A stretch of 64,000 bases of DNA from Phaeobacter sp. B1627 (GTDB taxonomy: Bacteria; Pseudomonadota; Alphaproteobacteria; Rhodobacterales; Rhodobacteraceae): assembly GCF_006265095.1 (NCBI RefSeq), contig NZ_VCNK01000006.1, forward strand, positions 62,001 to 126,000, written 5' to 3'. The notes beneath the pieces were generated by a model. It searched no databases and had not been told where the DNA came from. It was given only the letters and a program-made list of their open reading frames with translations. Within the stretch, counting starts at the first letter, position 1. Every line of letters begins with the position of its first letter. Positions 46,280-55,891 of the stretch are shown piece by piece. Made by a program: the position numbers and the translations under genes.

Positions 46280-46857
46280 GCCGGGACTTTCATATCATTC
46301 AGGAAGTTCTGCAGGAGCGCATGCCCATGCTCGGAGGCGATGGATTCCGGATGAAACTGCACGCCGTGAATGGGCAGCTCTCTGTGCTGCAGGCCCATGA
46401 TGGTGCCGTCCTCCAGCTCTGCGGTGACCTCAAGGCAGTCGGGAAGGCTGTCGCGTTCCACCACCAGCGAGTGATAACGCGTCGCCGCAAACGGAGAGGG
46501 CAGCCCTTTGAAAAGACCGGAATTGCTGTGATTCACCTGGCCCATCTTGCCATGGACGATTTCATGACAGCGCACGATCTTGCCGCCGAAGGATTGGCCG
46601 ATGGTCTGATGCCCGAGACAGACGCCCATCAGAGGGGTCCGCGTTTCGGCAGCCGCCTCGGTCAGCGCCAGGCAGATCCCGGCCTGATCGGGGTCGCGGG
46701 GGCCGGGGCTCAGCAGGATGCCTGCAGGGTTCATCGCCATGGCCTGCTGCACATTCAACGCATCGTTTCGCCAGACCTCGATCTCGGCACCGAGTTCGCC
46801 GAGATAATGCACGAGATTGTAGGTGAAGGAGTCGTAGTTGTCGATTAGCAGCAACAT
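46276..46857 (-). CDS. trpG: Anthranilate synthase component II (glutamine amidotransferase)
   Basis: Supplies ammonia from glutamine to TrpE. The 193-residue class I amidotransferase has [19 protein letters not shown] at its start, nucleophile Cys80 in [12 protein letters not shown] and the His-Glu pair in [14 protein letters not shown]. trpE lies 1.9 kb away in the same orientation, with the yibQ-type gene inverted between them, so trpG has its own promoter. Start at 46857 is the family N-terminus. Confidence 0.96.
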   Translation of the reverse strand: MLLLIDNYDSFTYNLVHYLGELGAEIEVWRNDALNVQQAMAMNPAGILLSPGPRDPDQAGICLALTEAAAETRTPLMGVCLGHQTIGQSFGGKIVRCHEIVHGKMGQVNHSNSGLFKGLPSPFAATRYHSLVVERDSLPDCLEVTAELEDGTIMGLQHRELPIHGVQFHPESIASEHGHALLQNFLNDMKVPA

Positions 46858-46918
46858 CTTGGCACGCTCTTTTAAGGGTGGCGGGCCGGGGCCACGCCGA
46901 GATATAGTGGACGCACCA

Positions 46919-46948
46919 TACATGTTCAGGGATGCAAGGCAGCGTCAA
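46919..46948 (-). promoter_or_regulatory. Possible trpG promoter
   Basis: On the minus strand TTGACG (46948-46943) is followed after 18 bases by CATGTA (46924-46919), about 60 bases before the trpG start codon. A reasonable sigma-70 type match only. Confidence 0.35.
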
Positions 46949-47005
46949 GAGCACATCCGGTCCTGAGGCCCGCAGAGGCTGCAGATACCGGAGGTGAGAG
47001 CGACC

Positions 47006-47081
47006 GGGTCTTGGACGGGACGCTTGAACAGGGTCTTGGACAGGACGCTTGAATGGGGCGCTCGGACAGGCTCGGACAGGG
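47006..47081. repeat. 25-base tandem repeat in the trpG-yibQ divergent region
   Basis: GGGTCTTGGAC(G/A)GGACGCTTGAAYR occurs twice head to tail (47006-47030, 47031-47055). A shortened third unit follows, containing CTCGGACAGG twice (47061-47080). It lies in the region before the YibQ-type gene start. Confidence 0.75.
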
Positions 47082-47122
47082 TGGTAGCGCAGAACGGGCT
47101 TAGGGCAGAAGGCGACACAGGC

Positions 47123-48673
47123 ATGAGAGGATTTCTGGGAGGCGTCAGCATCGGCGCACTGGTGGCAGTGGCCGGGGCCGCTGTCTGGTCGTTGTCGACC
47201 CCCCTGCATCCACCGGTTGAGGTCTCGGGCGACACGCCTGCGCCGATCCTCGCGCCACGGGACGAGGGGACTGTGCCAGGCGACACGCCGCAAAGCGATG
47301 CGGATCTGGTTGAGGCGGCGCCGGTTGGCCCGGATCAGGATGCGTCCGGCAGCGACGGGGGGCCCGAAGGGATCGACACAGACTCGGCCGCGAAACCCGA
47401 TGTCACGACGGATGTCGACAGTCGCCTGTCCCCCGATCCCAAGTCCGACCCCGGCGCATCGCCCGAGATCCAAGCCGCGAGCGATACGCCCGTTGCCACC
47501 GAAAGCCTGGACACGCTGACCGCTCCGGCGGATCATACCGACCCAAGCGTGCCGACCGAAACCGCGCGGCTGCCGGAACCGGCGACCAGCGCAGCCCCGG
47601 TGATCCAGCCGCCGGATGCCTCCGCCGACGGGCCGCTTCTGCGCGACGCCGAAGACAACAGAACCGCAGCCGTGGTCCCGCCGCTGGTGGCCGCCATAGA
47701 GCCGCCTGATCTCGGCGACGCGCCTGACACCACGCTGCCGCCCAGCATCGCAACGCCAGCCCCCGCGCCCGCGGTTCAATCGGATCAGGCCAGCGTCACG
47801 GATGAAGACGACAGCACCACAGAGCCGCAGGACACCCGCCGGATCGCGGATCTGCCGCAGGCCAACGGCGCCACAGACGCGACAGCCAATGATGGTCCGC
47901 GCGTCGGCACCCCTGTGATCCCGTTGACCGAGCGCGACAAGGCCACCACAGAAGTCGGCACCGGCATGGGGGCAGACCCCGCCTCGGCCGCACCGTTCCG
48001 GAAAAACGCCGAACCCTCCGATGCGCCTCCTGGGCTGCCGATGATGTCGATCGTCCTGATCGAGGAAGAGGGCGCGGTGGGGGCCGAAGCGCTGGAGCAA
48101 TTCCCCTATCCGCTGACCTTCGCCATCGACCCTGCCGATCCCAGGGCCACGGAGCGGATGAAGGCCCGCCGGGCGGCCGGGTTCGAGGTGATGATCCTTG
48201 CCGATCTCCCGCGCGAGGCCAGTGCGCAGGATGCCGAAACGGCTCTGCCGATCTGGTTCGACCGACTGCCGGAGGCCATGGGCGTGCTGGAAGGGATCGA
48301 GACCGGCGTGCAGGGAAATCGGGAACTGGCCGATCAGATCTCGGCGATTGCGGCCGATGCCGGCTACGGGCTGGTGTTTCAGGACAATGGTCTCAACACG
48401 GTGCAGAAGATGGCGCTGCGGGATGGCGTCCCGGCGGGGGTGGTTTTCCGCGATTTTGACGGCGCAGGCCAGGATCCCCGCGCGATGCGGCGCTTTCTTG
48501 ATCAGGCCGCGTTCCGTGCCGGTCAGGAGGGCGCAGTGGTGATGCTGGGACGGCTGAAACCCGACACGATTTCAGCGCTGTTGATCTGGGGGCTGCAGGA
48601 TCGCGCCAGTCGCGTGTCGCTGGTCCCGGTCTCGGCCAGTCTCAGCCGGTTGCTGGAACCGGTGGGCGAATAG
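47123..48673 (+). CDS. Divergent polysaccharide deacetylase (YibQ/DUF610) family protein
   Basis: A 516-residue envelope protein: N-terminal membrane anchor (about 5-25, LGGVSIGALVAVAGAAVW), then roughly 260 residues of Pro/Ala/Asp/Thr-rich low-complexity linker, and a C-terminal divergent polysaccharide deacetylase domain from about 305 (SIVLIEEEGAVGAEALEQFPYPLTFAIDP, later MVMLGRLKPDT-type ending). This arrangement is typical of Rhodobacteraceae. The domain family is thought to act on cell-surface glycans but is uncharacterised; metal-site residues are not evident. It is inverted between trpG and trpE, a position seen in related genomes. Confidence 0.83.
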   Translation: MRGFLGGVSIGALVAVAGAAVWSLSTPLHPPVEVSGDTPAPILAPRDEGTVPGDTPQSDADLVEAAPVGPDQDASGSDGGPEGIDTDSAAKPDVTTDVDSRLSPDPKSDPGASPEIQAASDTPVATESLDTLTAPADHTDPSVPTETARLPEPATSAAPVIQPPDASADGPLLRDAEDNRTAAVVPPLVAAIEPPDLGDAPDTTLPPSIATPAPAPAVQSDQASVTDEDDSTTEPQDTRRIADLPQANGATDATANDGPRVGTPVIPLTERDKATTEVGTGMGADPASAAPFRKNAEPSDAPPGLPMMSIVLIEEEGAVGAEALEQFPYPLTFAIDPADPRATERMKARRAAGFEVMILADLPREASAQDAETALPIWFDRLPEAMGVLEGIETGVQGNRELADQISAIAADAGYGLVFQDNGLNTVQKMALRDGVPAGVVFRDFDGAGQDPRAMRRFLDQAAFRAGQEGAVVMLGRLKPDTISALLIWGLQDRASRVSLVPVSASLSRLLEPVGE

Positions 48674-48708
48674 CGACCGGCATATCCGCTCGCCAGTCGC
48701 ATCGGCGA

Positions 48709-50220
48709 TCAGCGATTGCCCTGACCGGTGAACCGAGACGCATCCGCAGCAGCCCGCCGGATCGCGTTGGATTTGTGCACGGTCTCCATATATTCCGCCT
48801 CGGGGTCACTGTCGTAAACGACGCCACCGCCGGCCTGAATATAGAGCTTTTGATCCTGCACGATCGCGGTGCGCAGGGCGATGCACATATCCATGTCGCC
48901 ACCGGCACTGAAATAGCCGACACCGCCACCGTAGACCCCCCGTTTTTCCGGTTCGAGTTCGTCGATGATTTCCATCGCCCGCACCTTGGGCGCACCGGAG
49001 ACAGTGCCCGCCGGCATGCCTGCAAAGAAGGCATCCAATGCGTCCTTGTCCTCGTGCAATTCCCCGACGACGTTGGACACGATATGCATCACGTGGCTGT
49101 AGCGTTCGATGATGAACTCCTCGGTCGGGCGCACGGTGCCGATGCGGGCCACACGACCGACATCGTTCCGGCCCAGATCCAGCAGCATCAGATGCTCGGC
49201 CAGCTCCTTTTTATCCGCCAGCAGGTCCTGCTCCAACGCCTTGTCCTCTTCCGGCGTCGCGCCACGGGGGCGGGTGCCTGCGATCGGCCGTATGGTGATC
49301 TCATTGCCGAACACCCGCACGAGGATTTCCGGCGAGGCACCGATCACCTGAAAACCGCCGAAGTTGAAATAGAACATGAACGGCGACGGGTTGGTGCGCC
49401 GCAGGCTGCGATAGAGCGCAAAGGGCGGCAGAGAGAACTCCTGCGTCCAGCGTTGGGCCGGAACCACCTGAAATATGTCGCCGGCGCGGATGTAGTCCTT
49501 GGCCTTTTCCACCGCCGCCATATAGGCGTCCTTGGTGAAATTGGACACCGGCGCGGCCACCTCATGCGCCTCGCCGAGATCGCGGGTCTCTGCGGGCATG
49601 GCGCGTTCCAGATCCCGCACCGCATCCATCACCCGTTCGGCCGCCTGCGCATAGGCCGCCCGCGCGGATTGGCCGTCGCTGACCCAGGCCGGCGAGACCA
49701 CCGTCACCTCGCCCTTGACCCCGTCGAGCACCGCAACCACCGAAGGCCGGATCATCACCGCATCGGGCAAGCCAAGCGGATCGGGGTTCACCCCGGGCAG
49801 GTGCTCCACATGGCGGATCATGTCATATCCGAGATAGCCGAACAGACCTGCGGCGGCCTGGGGCAGATCTTCGGGCAGATCAATGCGGCTCTCGGCCAAC
49901 AGCGCCCGTAGCGTGTCGAGCGGGTTGCCGAGTTGCGGCACGAAGCCATCGGGATCAAAGCGTGCGGCCCGGTTGATCTCGGACGTCTCGCCCCGGGCCT
50001 GCCAGATCAGGTCCGGCTTCATGCCGATGATCGAATACCGGCCGCGCACCTCGCCCCCGGTCACCGATTCCAGCATGAAGGCATCCTTTTGGGCGCCGGT
50101 GAGCTTCAGCATCAGCGAAACGGGCGTGTCCAGATCCGCCGCCAGCCGCGTGTAGACCACTTGGTTTTCGCCGGCTTCATAGGATTTGGCGAAAGTATCG
50201 AAATCGGGAATCAGGACCAT
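48709..50220 (-). CDS. trpE: Anthranilate synthase component I
   Basis: Converts chorismate and ammonia to anthranilate. The 503-residue protein has the chorismate-binding signatures IAGTRPRGATPEEDKALEQDL, VMHIVSNVVGELHEDKDAL, FAGMPAGTVSGAPKVRAMEII and GGVGYFSAGGDMD in order, and an N-terminal region with a likely tryptophan-binding site. It follows a PpiD-like gene by 24 bases on the same strand. I see no leader peptide or attenuator directly before it. Confidence 0.96.
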   Translation of the reverse strand: MVLIPDFDTFAKSYEAGENQVVYTRLAADLDTPVSLMLKLTGAQKDAFMLESVTGGEVRGRYSIIGMKPDLIWQARGETSEINRAARFDPDGFVPQLGNPLDTLRALLAESRIDLPEDLPQAAAGLFGYLGYDMIRHVEHLPGVNPDPLGLPDAVMIRPSVVAVLDGVKGEVTVVSPAWVSDGQSARAAYAQAAERVMDAVRDLERAMPAETRDLGEAHEVAAPVSNFTKDAYMAAVEKAKDYIRAGDIFQVVPAQRWTQEFSLPPFALYRSLRRTNPSPFMFYFNFGGFQVIGASPEILVRVFGNEITIRPIAGTRPRGATPEEDKALEQDLLADKKELAEHLMLLDLGRNDVGRVARIGTVRPTEEFIIERYSHVMHIVSNVVGELHEDKDALDAFFAGMPAGTVSGAPKVRAMEIIDELEPEKRGVYGGGVGYFSAGGDMDMCIALRTAIVQDQKLYIQAGGGVVYDSDPEAEYMETVHKSNAIRRAAADASRFTGQGNR

Positions 50221-50244
50221 GGGGCGGTGCGCCTTGAACTCAGG

Positions 50245-52080
50245 TTACTGAAAGGACGCGTGAACGGCATTCACGGCCTGCTGGTTGATCTGCGGACGCG
50301 CGTTGGCCTGCACCGACTGCATGTAGATCTGGAACAACTCCGACGACAGAGATTGGTCGAGCTGCTCGCCAAGCGCCTGCGACAGGAACTGCATGTCGTC
50401 GCTGTCATCTGCCGGCAGAACCTCGTCCAGGCGCACCACCACAGTGCCCTCGGCGCCGGAGACTACGCGAAGTTCGCCAGGCTCCATCCCGAAAACCTCA
50501 TTCATCAGGTCAACAGGCGTCAGGTCGAGGTAGGCCGTGCGCGTCAACCCGGTCTCGGTGACCACGTCAGAGCCCTCCGGGAACTCACCGCCGTTGGCTT
50601 CGGCGGCAGCTTTCAGGTCTTCGGCCTGGGCCGCAAGAGCGCTGGCAAGGCGGTCGGCCTTGACCGCTTCGGTGACCCGGTCACGGGCGGTGTCAAAGGG
50701 TTCCGGTCGCGGCGGCAGGATCTCGTTCAGACGCAGGGCAAAGAGGCTCCCGTCATCGAGAAAGGCTACGGCGGGGAAATCATCGGCCGTCAGCGCCTGC
50801 GCCGCATCGCGGAACTCGTCATAGGCGGCAATGCCATCGGTGGTGGTCGCGGTCCAGTCCAGCTGTCCCAACTCCACGCCCGGTTCCTCCTCGGCCAGCT
50901 CTTCGAGCGTTGCGCCCCCGGCCAGCAGATCATCGAGCCCTTCGGCGCGGGTTTCAATCACCCGGCGGGCGCGGTCCATCGCCAGTTCTTCGCGCAGGGT
51001 CGGCAAGGCGTCGTCATAGCTCGTGGACTTTGCGTCCAGAACACCATTCACCCGGAACAGCGCCGGTCCCAGATCAGAGGGCAGGGGGCCGACCACCGCG
51101 CCGATATCAGCGGCAAAGACCGCCTCTGCCGCGCCGCCGAGATCGCCCTGCGCCAGATCGCCAAGATCCACATCGCCCAGCGACAGGCCCCGGTCCGCGA
51201 CCAGTGTTTCAAAGCTCGTCCCGCCGAGTTCCAACTGGGCCATGGCCGTCGCCGCGGCTTCCTGGTCGGAAAAAACGAGACGCTCCACCAGACGGCGCTC
51301 CGGCACATTGAATTCGGCGTCCCGCTCTTCATAGAGGGCGCGCAGGGCGGTTTCATCCACCTCGACCTCATCCATCAGGGTCTCGGGGCTGAGGGAGATA
51401 TAGGTGATGACCTTGGTCTCCGGCAGGGTGAAGTCGTCGATATTGGCGTCGTAGAAGGCGCGAAGCTGCTCCTCGGTGGGCTCGACCATGGGGAGGATCA
51501 CCCCGTCTTCGGACAGGCGCACATAGCGGAAACTGCGGCGCGCACCGATGTAGCCGGTGAGTGTATCGCCGAGAACCTCAGGCATGCGGGCGCCACCGAT
51601 GATCGCGCCCTGCAGCAAGGTGCGGGCGGTTTCGGCGCGCATGTCCTCTTCGAATTCGGTTTCAGACAGGCCCGCGTTCTGCAGCGCAAACTTGTAAGCG
51701 TCGCGGCTGAATGTGCCGTCAGAGCCGTGGAAGGCCTGGATCTCGGTGATTTCCGCCAGCAGCGTTTCGTCGCCCACGGACAGGCCGATGGATTGCATCT
51801 CGTCATCCAGTGCGGCGGTGGCGACCAGACGGGACAGGACGCTGCGGTCGACCCCCATTGCGATCAGCTGGCTGAGGGGGATGGATTGGCCCGACTGGGC
51901 CTGAATGGCGCGTTGTTCCTGTTGCAGGGCGCGCGCATAGTCGTCGACGCTGACGTCAGCCTCCCCCACGGTGGCGAGGGTGCGGGTGGTGCCGGTCACA
52001 TTGATCGCGCCGAAGCCCGCAAGCCCCACGAACAACAGACCCATGAGGATCCAAACGAAGGTCTTGGAGAGGTTTTTCAT
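50245..52080 (-). CDS. PpiD/SurA-type peptidylprolyl isomerase
   Basis: A membrane-anchored periplasmic folding factor of 611 residues: one N-terminal helix (about 9-27, FVWILMGLLFVGLAGFG), a SurA_N-like helical region to about 200, a parvulin-type rotamase domain in the middle (for example ERRLVERLVFSDQEAAATAM, ADRGLSLGDVDLGDLAQGDL), and a further C-terminal helical domain. The start MKNLSKTFVWI is the family N-terminus. It precedes trpE by 24 bases, a linkage common in Rhodobacteraceae; no functional tie to tryptophan synthesis is evident. Confidence 0.88.
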   Translation of the reverse strand: MKNLSKTFVWILMGLLFVGLAGFGAINVTGTTRTLATVGEADVSVDDYARALQQEQRAIQAQSGQSIPLSQLIAMGVDRSVLSRLVATAALDDEMQSIGLSVGDETLLAEITEIQAFHGSDGTFSRDAYKFALQNAGLSETEFEEDMRAETARTLLQGAIIGGARMPEVLGDTLTGYIGARRSFRYVRLSEDGVILPMVEPTEEQLRAFYDANIDDFTLPETKVITYISLSPETLMDEVEVDETALRALYEERDAEFNVPERRLVERLVFSDQEAAATAMAQLELGGTSFETLVADRGLSLGDVDLGDLAQGDLGGAAEAVFAADIGAVVGPLPSDLGPALFRVNGVLDAKSTSYDDALPTLREELAMDRARRVIETRAEGLDDLLAGGATLEELAEEEPGVELGQLDWTATTTDGIAAYDEFRDAAQALTADDFPAVAFLDDGSLFALRLNEILPPRPEPFDTARDRVTEAVKADRLASALAAQAEDLKAAAEANGGEFPEGSDVVTETGLTRTAYLDLTPVDLMNEVFGMEPGELRVVSGAEGTVVVRLDEVLPADDSDDMQFLSQALGEQLDQSLSSELFQIYMQSVQANARPQINQQAVNAVHASFQ

Positions 52081-52252
52081 GCCTGCGGCCCTTTTATATT
52101 CGTCTTCTGCGGCGCGCCCTGCCGGTTTCGGCCCGGGCGGCCTGATGCTGCCGATAGGGTCGGCATTGTGCTGTTGCCGCCCTGAATACGCGTCTGTTCC
52201 AGCAGGAGCAAGCACAGAGGGCGGATGGGGGAGGGATATCGGTGGTTCGGCG

Positions 52253-53428
52253 TTATCCGGTGAAATCCGCGAGCCGACGCAGCATTTCCGAGATCCCGGC
52301 GCGGTCGACATTGGCAAAGGCCACCCGGAACTGACGTTGCCCCTCTGGCGCGTCCTCCGGCGAGAACATCGTGCCCGGAAGAAGCAGAACACCGGCCTCT
52401 TTCAACAACTTTTGCGCGATCACGTCGGCGCTCTGATCGAAGGGGTGCGCCACATAGGCGAAATAGGCCCCCACGCCCAACAGGGTCCAGCCCTTCTCAG
52501 CCAACGGAGCAAACCCCTCCTCGATGGCGGCGCGCCGGTCGAGGATTTCAGCGCGTTCGCCCGCCAGCCACTGATCCAGGTTTTCAATGCCCCAGGTGGC
52601 CCCGATCTGTCCGACCTGAGCGGGGCAGATGGTGACGGTGTCGAGAAATTTCTCCATTTCCATCAACCGCGCCCTGCCGGTCGCGATGGCGCCCACACGG
52701 TGCCCGGTCAGCCGGTAGGCCTTTGAGAACGAATAAAGATGAACGAGCGTATCCTGCCATCCTTCGGTTTGAAACAGCCGATGCGGAGCCCCGCTGCGGC
52801 TGTCGAAGTCCCGGTAGGTCTCGTCCACGATCAGCGTCAGCCCGTGACGCCGCGCCAGATCGAAAAACCCGTCGAGCAAGTCGGCGGGATATTCCACACC
52901 GCATGGATTGTTCGGCGTCACCAGCGCAATGGCGCGGGTGCGTTCGGTGATCATGGCTTCGGCGCGGGCGACCTCTGGCAGCATACCGGCCCCGACGGGC
53001 AGGGGCAGGGTGGTCACGCCCTGCATATCCAGCCACATCTTGTGGTTGAAATACCAGGGCGTTGGCAGGATGACCTCATCGCCTTCGCCAGAGAGGCTGG
53101 CGATGGTCGCCGCAAAGGCCTGATTGCAGCCGGATGTGATCGCGGTTTCATCCGCACGCACCGTCGCGTCGTAGTGGCGGCTCATCTGCGCGGCCAGCGC
53201 GGCCCGCAGATCATCATTGCCAAGCACCGGACCATAGAGATGGGCGCTGGTCTGATGCAGGACGGCCTCGGCCATGGCCTGCCGCAATCCGTCTGGTGGC
53301 GGGTCGGCGGGGGCGGCCTGGCTCAGGTTCAACAAGGGTGCGTCGTCGGAAAACGTCAGCCCCTGAAGCCAGCGGCGGGATTCGACAATTGGGGAAACAA
53401 AGGTCGCTTCGGTTCTGGCGAGCGGCAT
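52253..53428 (-). CDS. PLP-dependent class I aminotransferase
   Basis: A 391-residue fold-type I aminotransferase with the PLP lysine in YSFSKAYRLTGHRVGAI, the ITSGCNQAFAATIASL cofactor loop, and VTPNNPCGVEYPADLL (the NPxG substrate-carboxylate motif). The amino donor is not identifiable; it may act on aspartate or an aromatic or branched amino acid. The ATG at 53428 has GAAGGA nine bases upstream, preferred over ATG 53452. It stands alone between the PpiD-like gene and gpt. Confidence 0.87.
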   Translation of the reverse strand: MPLARTEATFVSPIVESRRWLQGLTFSDDAPLLNLSQAAPADPPPDGLRQAMAEAVLHQTSAHLYGPVLGNDDLRAALAAQMSRHYDATVRADETAITSGCNQAFAATIASLSGEGDEVILPTPWYFNHKMWLDMQGVTTLPLPVGAGMLPEVARAEAMITERTRAIALVTPNNPCGVEYPADLLDGFFDLARRHGLTLIVDETYRDFDSRSGAPHRLFQTEGWQDTLVHLYSFSKAYRLTGHRVGAIATGRARLMEMEKFLDTVTICPAQVGQIGATWGIENLDQWLAGERAEILDRRAAIEEGFAPLAEKGWTLLGVGAYFAYVAHPFDQSADVIAQKLLKEAGVLLLPGTMFSPEDAPEGQRQFRVAFANVDRAGISEMLRRLADFTG

Positions 53429-53530
53429 CGGCTGCGGTCCTTCAACAGTCATCTATGTCTTTCGGCCCGGTGGGCCTTCAGCATTAGGAGGTCTTCGCGT
53501 CCGGCTTGCAAGAGCGCAACGACCGGATAT

Positions 53531-53566
53531 CAAAGAAAAAGCGCGCTCCCGATGGAAACGCGCTTT
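53531..53566 (-). terminator. Terminator after gpt
   Basis: Stem AAAGCGCG/CGCGCTTT with a 13-base loop followed on the minus strand by TTTTTCTTTG. It lies about 40 bases past the gpt stop codon. Confidence 0.82.
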
Positions 53567-53608
53567 GGATGGAGTGACTGGAGCTGCGGGTGGAGTTGGG
53601 GGGCGTGC

Positions 53609-54124
53609 TCAGTCGGTGCCGCGATAGGGTTCCACATATTGCAACGCCATGTCCCAGGGGAAGAAAATCCAGGTGTCCTGGCTGACTTCGGTGATGAACG
53701 TATCCACCATCGGGCGCCCCTTGGGCTTGGCATAAACGGTGGCGAAATGCGCCTTTGGGTACATTTTCCGCACCAGTTCCAACGTCTTGCCACTGTCCAC
53801 AAGGTCGTCGATGATCAATATGCCTTCGCCATCGCCCATCAGAGTGGCATCCGGCGCCTTCAGCACCTGAACTTCGCCCTGCGATTGATGGTGATAGGAG
53901 CGGACGCTGATGGTGTCGACGGTGCGAATATCCAGCTCGCGACTGACAATCATCGCGGGCGCCATACCGCCACGGGTGATCGCTACGACCGCGCGCCAGT
54001 GGCCATTGTCCGGACCCAGCCCGTCAAGCCGCCACGCAAGCGCGCGGCTGTCGCGGTGGATTTGATCCCATGAGATATGAAACCCCTTTTCATGGGGCAG
54101 ACGGTTCGGGTCCTTGGTGCTCAT
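53609..54124 (-). CDS. gpt: Xanthine phosphoribosyltransferase
   Basis: Purine salvage enzyme of 171 residues converting xanthine and guanine to nucleotides. The PRPP-binding loop [16 protein letters not shown] and the early [14 protein letters not shown] segment identify it. The ending [13 protein letters not shown] resembles E. coli Gpt. fabI ends 6 bases upstream, so they form a two-gene operon with the terminator above. Confidence 0.94.
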   Translation of the reverse strand: MSTKDPNRLPHEKGFHISWDQIHRDSRALAWRLDGLGPDNGHWRAVVAITRGGMAPAMIVSRELDIRTVDTISVRSYHHQSQGEVQVLKAPDATLMGDGEGILIIDDLVDSGKTLELVRKMYPKAHFATVYAKPKGRPMVDTFITEVSQDTWIFFPWDMALQYVEPYRGTD

Positions 54125-54130
54125 TTGGCG

Positions 54131-54937
54131 TCAGCCTTTCTCGATATCGGGGGCGTCAACGGCCTTCATGCCCACCACATGGTAGCCGGCATCCACATGC
54201 AGGTTTTCGCCGGTCACGCCCGAAGCCAGGTCCGACAACAGATACAGCGCGGATTTGCCGACATCGTCTGTCGTCACATTACGGCGCAGCGGCGAGTTAT
54301 ACTCGTTCCATTTCATGATGTAGCGGAAGTCGCCAATCCCCGAGGCGGCCAATGTCTTGATCGGGCCTGCCGAAATCGCATTGACGCGAATGCCGTCCTT
54401 GCCCAGATCTTCGGCCAGATATTTCACCGAAGCCTCCAGCGCTGCCTTGGCCACGCCCATCACATTATAATGTGGCATGACCTGCTCGGCGCCGTAGTAG
54501 GTCAGCGTCAGCATCGACCCACCGTCGGTCATCATCTTCTCGGCCCGTTTGGCAACCGCCGTGAAGGAATAGACGGAAATGTCCATGGTCATGGTGAAAT
54601 TGGCGCGGCTGGTATCGACGTAGCGACCCCGCAGTTCGGTCTTGTCGGAAAAGCCGATGGCATGGACCACGAAGTCGAGCTTGCCCCATTTTTCCTCAAG
54701 CGCCGCAAACAGAGCGTCTATCGACGCCTCGTCCCCCACATCACAGGGCAGCACCAGATCGCTGCCGAGTTGCGCGGCCAGCGGATCGACGCGTTTGCGC
54801 AATGCATCGCCCTGATAGGAAAACGCCAGTTGCGCTCCGGCCTCGGCGCAGGCCTTGGCAATGCCCCACGCAATGGATTTGTCGTTCGCAAGGCCCATGA
54901 TCAGGCCACGCTTCCCGGCCATCAGTTGAGTAGACAT
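54131..54937 (-). CDS. fabI: Enoyl-ACP reductase (NADH), FabI
   Basis: Last reduction in each fatty-acid elongation cycle. The 268-residue short-chain dehydrogenase shows the divergent FabI nucleotide motif GLANDKSIAWGIAKA, the HAIGFSDK substrate segment and the catalytic Tyr157 and Lys164 (YNVMGVAKAALEAS). The end carries the AGYHVVGM motif near residue 250. First gene of a fabI-gpt operon. Confidence 0.96.
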   Translation of the reverse strand: MSTQLMAGKRGLIMGLANDKSIAWGIAKACAEAGAQLAFSYQGDALRKRVDPLAAQLGSDLVLPCDVGDEASIDALFAALEEKWGKLDFVVHAIGFSDKTELRGRYVDTSRANFTMTMDISVYSFTAVAKRAEKMMTDGGSMLTLTYYGAEQVMPHYNVMGVAKAALEASVKYLAEDLGKDGIRVNAISAGPIKTLAASGIGDFRYIMKWNEYNSPLRRNVTTDDVGKSALYLLSDLASGVTGENLHVDAGYHVVGMKAVDAPDIEKG

Positions 54938-55156
54938 GCAGGTTCTCCGCCTGTGATCCGTTAATGGAACGTCCTTTAGCCCGCTGTGGGCATCGCTTCA
55001 AGGGTGGACACTGTGCTCTGGTCTTTCAATCGTGGAAAAATGCCATTAGGTTAACGGCAAACACGCATTGAAGTTGACGCCCGGTGGGAATGACAAGTGG
55101 CAAAGACTTAGACCAAACCGGGCTGAGACCAAAGCAAAGACTAAGACAGGGAAATT

Positions 55157-55762
55157 ATGTCGGACCGAGAAGGATTGTTCGCCGGAGACGATCCCTTTGA
55201 CATCGCCCGCAGCTGGCTGGCGGAAGCAGAGGCGAGTGAAATCAACGACCCGAACGCCATCGCTCTTGCGACGGTGGATGCATCGGGGATGCCCAATTCC
55301 CGTATGGTTTTGCTGAAGGAAATCGAAAGCGCAGCCTTTGTGTTCTATACCAATTACGAAAGCGCCAAGGCCCGCGAGCTGGACAGCAGCGGCACCGCAG
55401 CCTTTGTGATGCATTGGAAATCCCTGCGGCGGCAGATCAGAGTACGCGGTCACGTGGAAAAGGAAAACGGCCCCCAGGCCGACGCCTACTTCAACTCCCG
55501 GTCTCTCAAGAGCCGGATCGGTGCCTGGGCATCGAAACAATCGCAACCTCTGGCCTCCAGAGGGGCCCTGATGGCCGAAGTCGCGAAAGTGACGGCGCTG
55601 AAGGGACCGAATCCCAAACGTCCCCATTTCTGGGGAGGCTACCGATTGACCCCGGTTGAGATCGAATTTTGGGCAGATGGGGCGTTCCGTCTTCATGACC
55701 GATTTACCTGGCGCCGCAGGAAGCCGGGTGAAAATTGGTCGGTAACCAGACTAAGTCCTTGA
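55157..55762 (+). CDS. pdxH: Pyridoxamine 5'-phosphate oxidase
   Basis: FMN oxidase making pyridoxal 5'-phosphate. The 201-residue protein has the FMN-binding [10 protein letters not shown] and the [18 protein letters not shown] block, with the ending [19 protein letters not shown]. Divergent from fabI. It is followed by a cold-shock gene that probably has its own promoter. Confidence 0.95.
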   Translation: MSDREGLFAGDDPFDIARSWLAEAEASEINDPNAIALATVDASGMPNSRMVLLKEIESAAFVFYTNYESAKARELDSSGTAAFVMHWKSLRRQIRVRGHVEKENGPQADAYFNSRSLKSRIGAWASKQSQPLASRGALMAEVAKVTALKGPNPKRPHFWGGYRLTPVEIEFWADGAFRLHDRFTWRRRKPGENWSVTRLSP

Positions 55763-55891
55763 CGTTTTGTAACGTAACGGACTTAGTTAACTCTATAAAT
55801 TCCGACTTTTTTGCTCTTGAATTGTTGTGTCGAAATCGCGCAGTTAGATAGGCAACACGGAAATCAACACTCGAACCTGTGGAATATTTTA

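Noticed and set aside
46562-48100. 512-codon minus-strand frame opposite the YibQ-type gene
   Set aside because: It overlaps trpG in the wrong frame and encodes low-complexity Arg/Gly sequence.
49933-52185. 750-codon plus-strand frame across trpE and the PpiD-like gene
   Set aside because: It spans two well-supported minus-strand genes and their junction, with no ribosome site or family motif.
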